Shown here: positions 62,845 to 64,000 of the stretch, one piece after another
Layout: every line of letters begins with the position of its first letter
Numbering within the stretch: the stretch's first letter is position 1
Assembly: GCA_928212115.1 (NCBI GenBank)
Contig: CAKMRJ010005523.1
Span: forward strand, 108,261,297 to 108,325,296
DNA length: 64,000 nucleotides
Direction of reading: 5' to 3'
DNA from: Lactuca virosa
Taxonomy: Eukaryota; Streptophyta; Magnoliopsida; Asterales; Asteraceae
Program-made: the position numbers and the translations under genes
Notes under the pieces: model-generated
Told to the model about the DNA's origin: nothing
The model's database searches: none
What the model saw: the letters and a program-made list of their open reading frames with translations, nothing else

Positions 62845-63946
62845 ATGTTTTGGGACACGCCACAGGCCAGGGACTAGCGAGGGGGTGTGAGCGATGAGAC
62901 TTTTGATGAGCGGTATGCTGCTCTTACTGATGCTGTTGTTGCTGCAGCCACTGCAGCCGTTGCTGCTGCCAGGCCGCATGGGGGTGACGCGTTGCTGTAC
63001 CGGGAGTTCAGCAACACGAAGCCACCAGAGTTTGATGGGACTTAGGATCCGATAGCCACGATGAGTTGGATCTCTGATATTGAGGGGTGCTTCTACACAT
63101 GTTCATGTCCGGAGCATCTGAGGGTACGGTTCGCTTTGAACCAGCTTCGCTTGGTAGCGAAGGACTGGTGGAAGTTTGTGACGGCACACTTCACTTCTGC
63201 AGAGCTCGCTGCGGTGACCTGGGAGAGGTTCACCACTATGTTTCGAGATGAGTACGTTCCCCCGGTGGAAAGGGAACGTTTGGCCTAGGAGTTTCTAACC
63301 CTCAAGCAGGGTACCGAGTCTGTTACAGTGATCACCAGGATGTTTCATGACAGGGCGATGTTCTGCCCTGAGCACGTGTCTTCCGAGCAGGCACGCATGA
63401 GCAGATATTTGAGTATTTTGAGGAGAGATATCCGCGAGTTCGTGGCGAACTCGACATACCGGACATTTGTCGAGCTTCATGCAAATGCCCGGAAGAGAGA
63501 AATTGAGCTAGAGACTCAGGCCAGGGAGGAGGCGGAGTCTCAGGGGAGGGATCGGCGACCGGCACAGTCCCAACCGGCTGCCAAGCGGGCTAAGCCCGCC
63601 GATTCGAGATCAGGGAACCAGAAGGGCCGCACTTGTGGCAAGTGCGGCAAGAGTCATGAGGGGGTATGCAGAGCAGGGTCTTGCTACAAGTGTGGCAAGG
63701 AGGGGCACATGGCCAAGGATTGCCCCAAGGGGTTTGCAGTTTGTTTTCACTGCAACCAGACCGGACACCGGAAGGCCGAGTGTCCGCAGTTACGAGGGTC
63801 AGCTCAGGGAGCTTCTCAGGGATCTGTCCCTGCTGCTGTTCGAGCTACGGAGAGTCGGCCGGTGAAGGCCGAGGCGCCGAAGGCTCGCGGGAGAGCCTTC
63901 CAGTTGACAGCGGAGGAGGTCCGCGCAGCACCCGATGTTGTGGCTG
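62845..63946 (+). pseudogene. Gyp-4 Gag, nearly open
   Basis: The start region (from ATG 62845) is damaged. From about 62895 the frame reads FDERYAALTDAVV, FSNTKPPEFDGT, a TAG at about 63043, SDIEGCFYTCSCPEHLRVRF, TWERFTTMFRDEYVPPVERERLA, a TAG at about 63286, then open through HVSSEQARMSRYLSILRRDI. Three intact knuckles follow: CGKCGKSHEGVC, CYKCGKEGHMAKDC and CFHCNQTGHRKAEC. It ends EEVRAAPDVVAG at the intron donor. The two TAGs are both at positions expected to be CAG. Confidence 0.85.
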
Positions 63947-64000
63947 GTATGTATTCTTTCATCTGTTTATTTTGAGTTTGTGGTGTTATGCTTATATTGT
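63947..64000 (+). other. Start of the Gyp-4 gag-pol junction intron
   Basis: G|GTATGT at the codon where the Gyp-3 and Gyp-2 introns begin. The unspliced frame stops 10 codons later (TGA at 63973-63975). The window ends 54 bp in, so the acceptor is not seen. From the 62-65 bp of the others it should lie within about 15 bp beyond. Confidence 0.6.

Larger units (their letters stand above)
60605..64000 (+). mobile_element. Gyp-4: gypsy chromovirus related to Gyp-3, cut by the window end
   Basis: LTR 60605-62234, primer site, leader with hairpin, and gag reaching the gag-pol intron at 63947. It inserted into the Cop-4 accessory ORF (left flank aattt). Protein similarity to Gyp-3 is high, but its LTR and leader differ, so it is a sister family. 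Gag here is less damaged than in Gyp-3. Confidence 0.9.

Overview
The window is plant nuclear heterochromatin made entirely of nested LTR retrotransposons plus one DNA transposon. I found no host gene, tRNA gene, rRNA gene or CRISPR array. The 11-mers ACTCGACGAGT and ACTCGGCGAGT, the retroelement types and the accessory ORF suggest Asteraceae, most likely lettuce (Lactuca) or a relative. That assignment is from memory of such repeats and was not tested.

Layout. 1-12597: Gyp-1, a Ty3/gypsy element as a tandem LTR-internal-LTR-internal-LTR array (period about 5.95 kb), keeping only RNase H and integrase. 12598-37966: Gyp-2, a minus-strand gypsy chromovirus. Its integrase gene was split by Cop-1 (minus strand, 15017-31494, target duplication ttatg). 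The Cop-1 LTR was split by Cop-2 (plus strand, 15375-25195, gaggc), and the Cop-2 3' region by a hAT-type element (21981-23857, gaataaac). 37972-45687: Cop-3, a Ty1/copia element with an open Gag frame and a decayed pol (cctgt). 45693-54845: Gyp-3, a plus-strand chromovirus whose 3' LTR holds a minus-strand solo LTR (52236-53890) and is cut by Cop-4 at 54846. 54846-60604: Cop-4 material, with two LTRs in inverted orientation, a gag fragment, a TCGA-rich non-coding tract and a nuclear-type accessory ORF. 60605-64000: Gyp-4, a chromovirus with LTR, leader and a nearly open gag, cut by the window end.

How the parts work together. Read side by side, the elements suggest retrovirus-like RNA handling. 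(1) Cop-1, Cop-2, Cop-3, Gyp-2, Gyp-3 and Gyp-4 have a splice-donor-like site in the LTR and an acceptor at or just before the gag ATG, so a leader intron would remove the primer binding site and leader structures from mRNA. (2) Gyp-2, Gyp-3 and Gyp-4 have a second short GT-AG intron (62-65 bp where complete) exactly between Gag and protease. Unspliced RNA would give Gag and spliced RNA Gag-Pol. (3) The gypsy leaders share a hairpin whose loop holds a self-complementary hexamer (GGGCCC in some, AGATCT in Gyp-1), like a retroviral dimerisation hairpin. (4) The copia leaders carry palindromes at a fixed distance from the primer binding site, with the sequence swapped between families.

Almost all coding frames are broken, many by TAG where related copies suggest CAG. 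The open or nearly open frames are the Cop-3 Gag, the Gyp-4 gag and parts of the accessory ORF. All family names (Gyp-n, Cop-n) are local labels.
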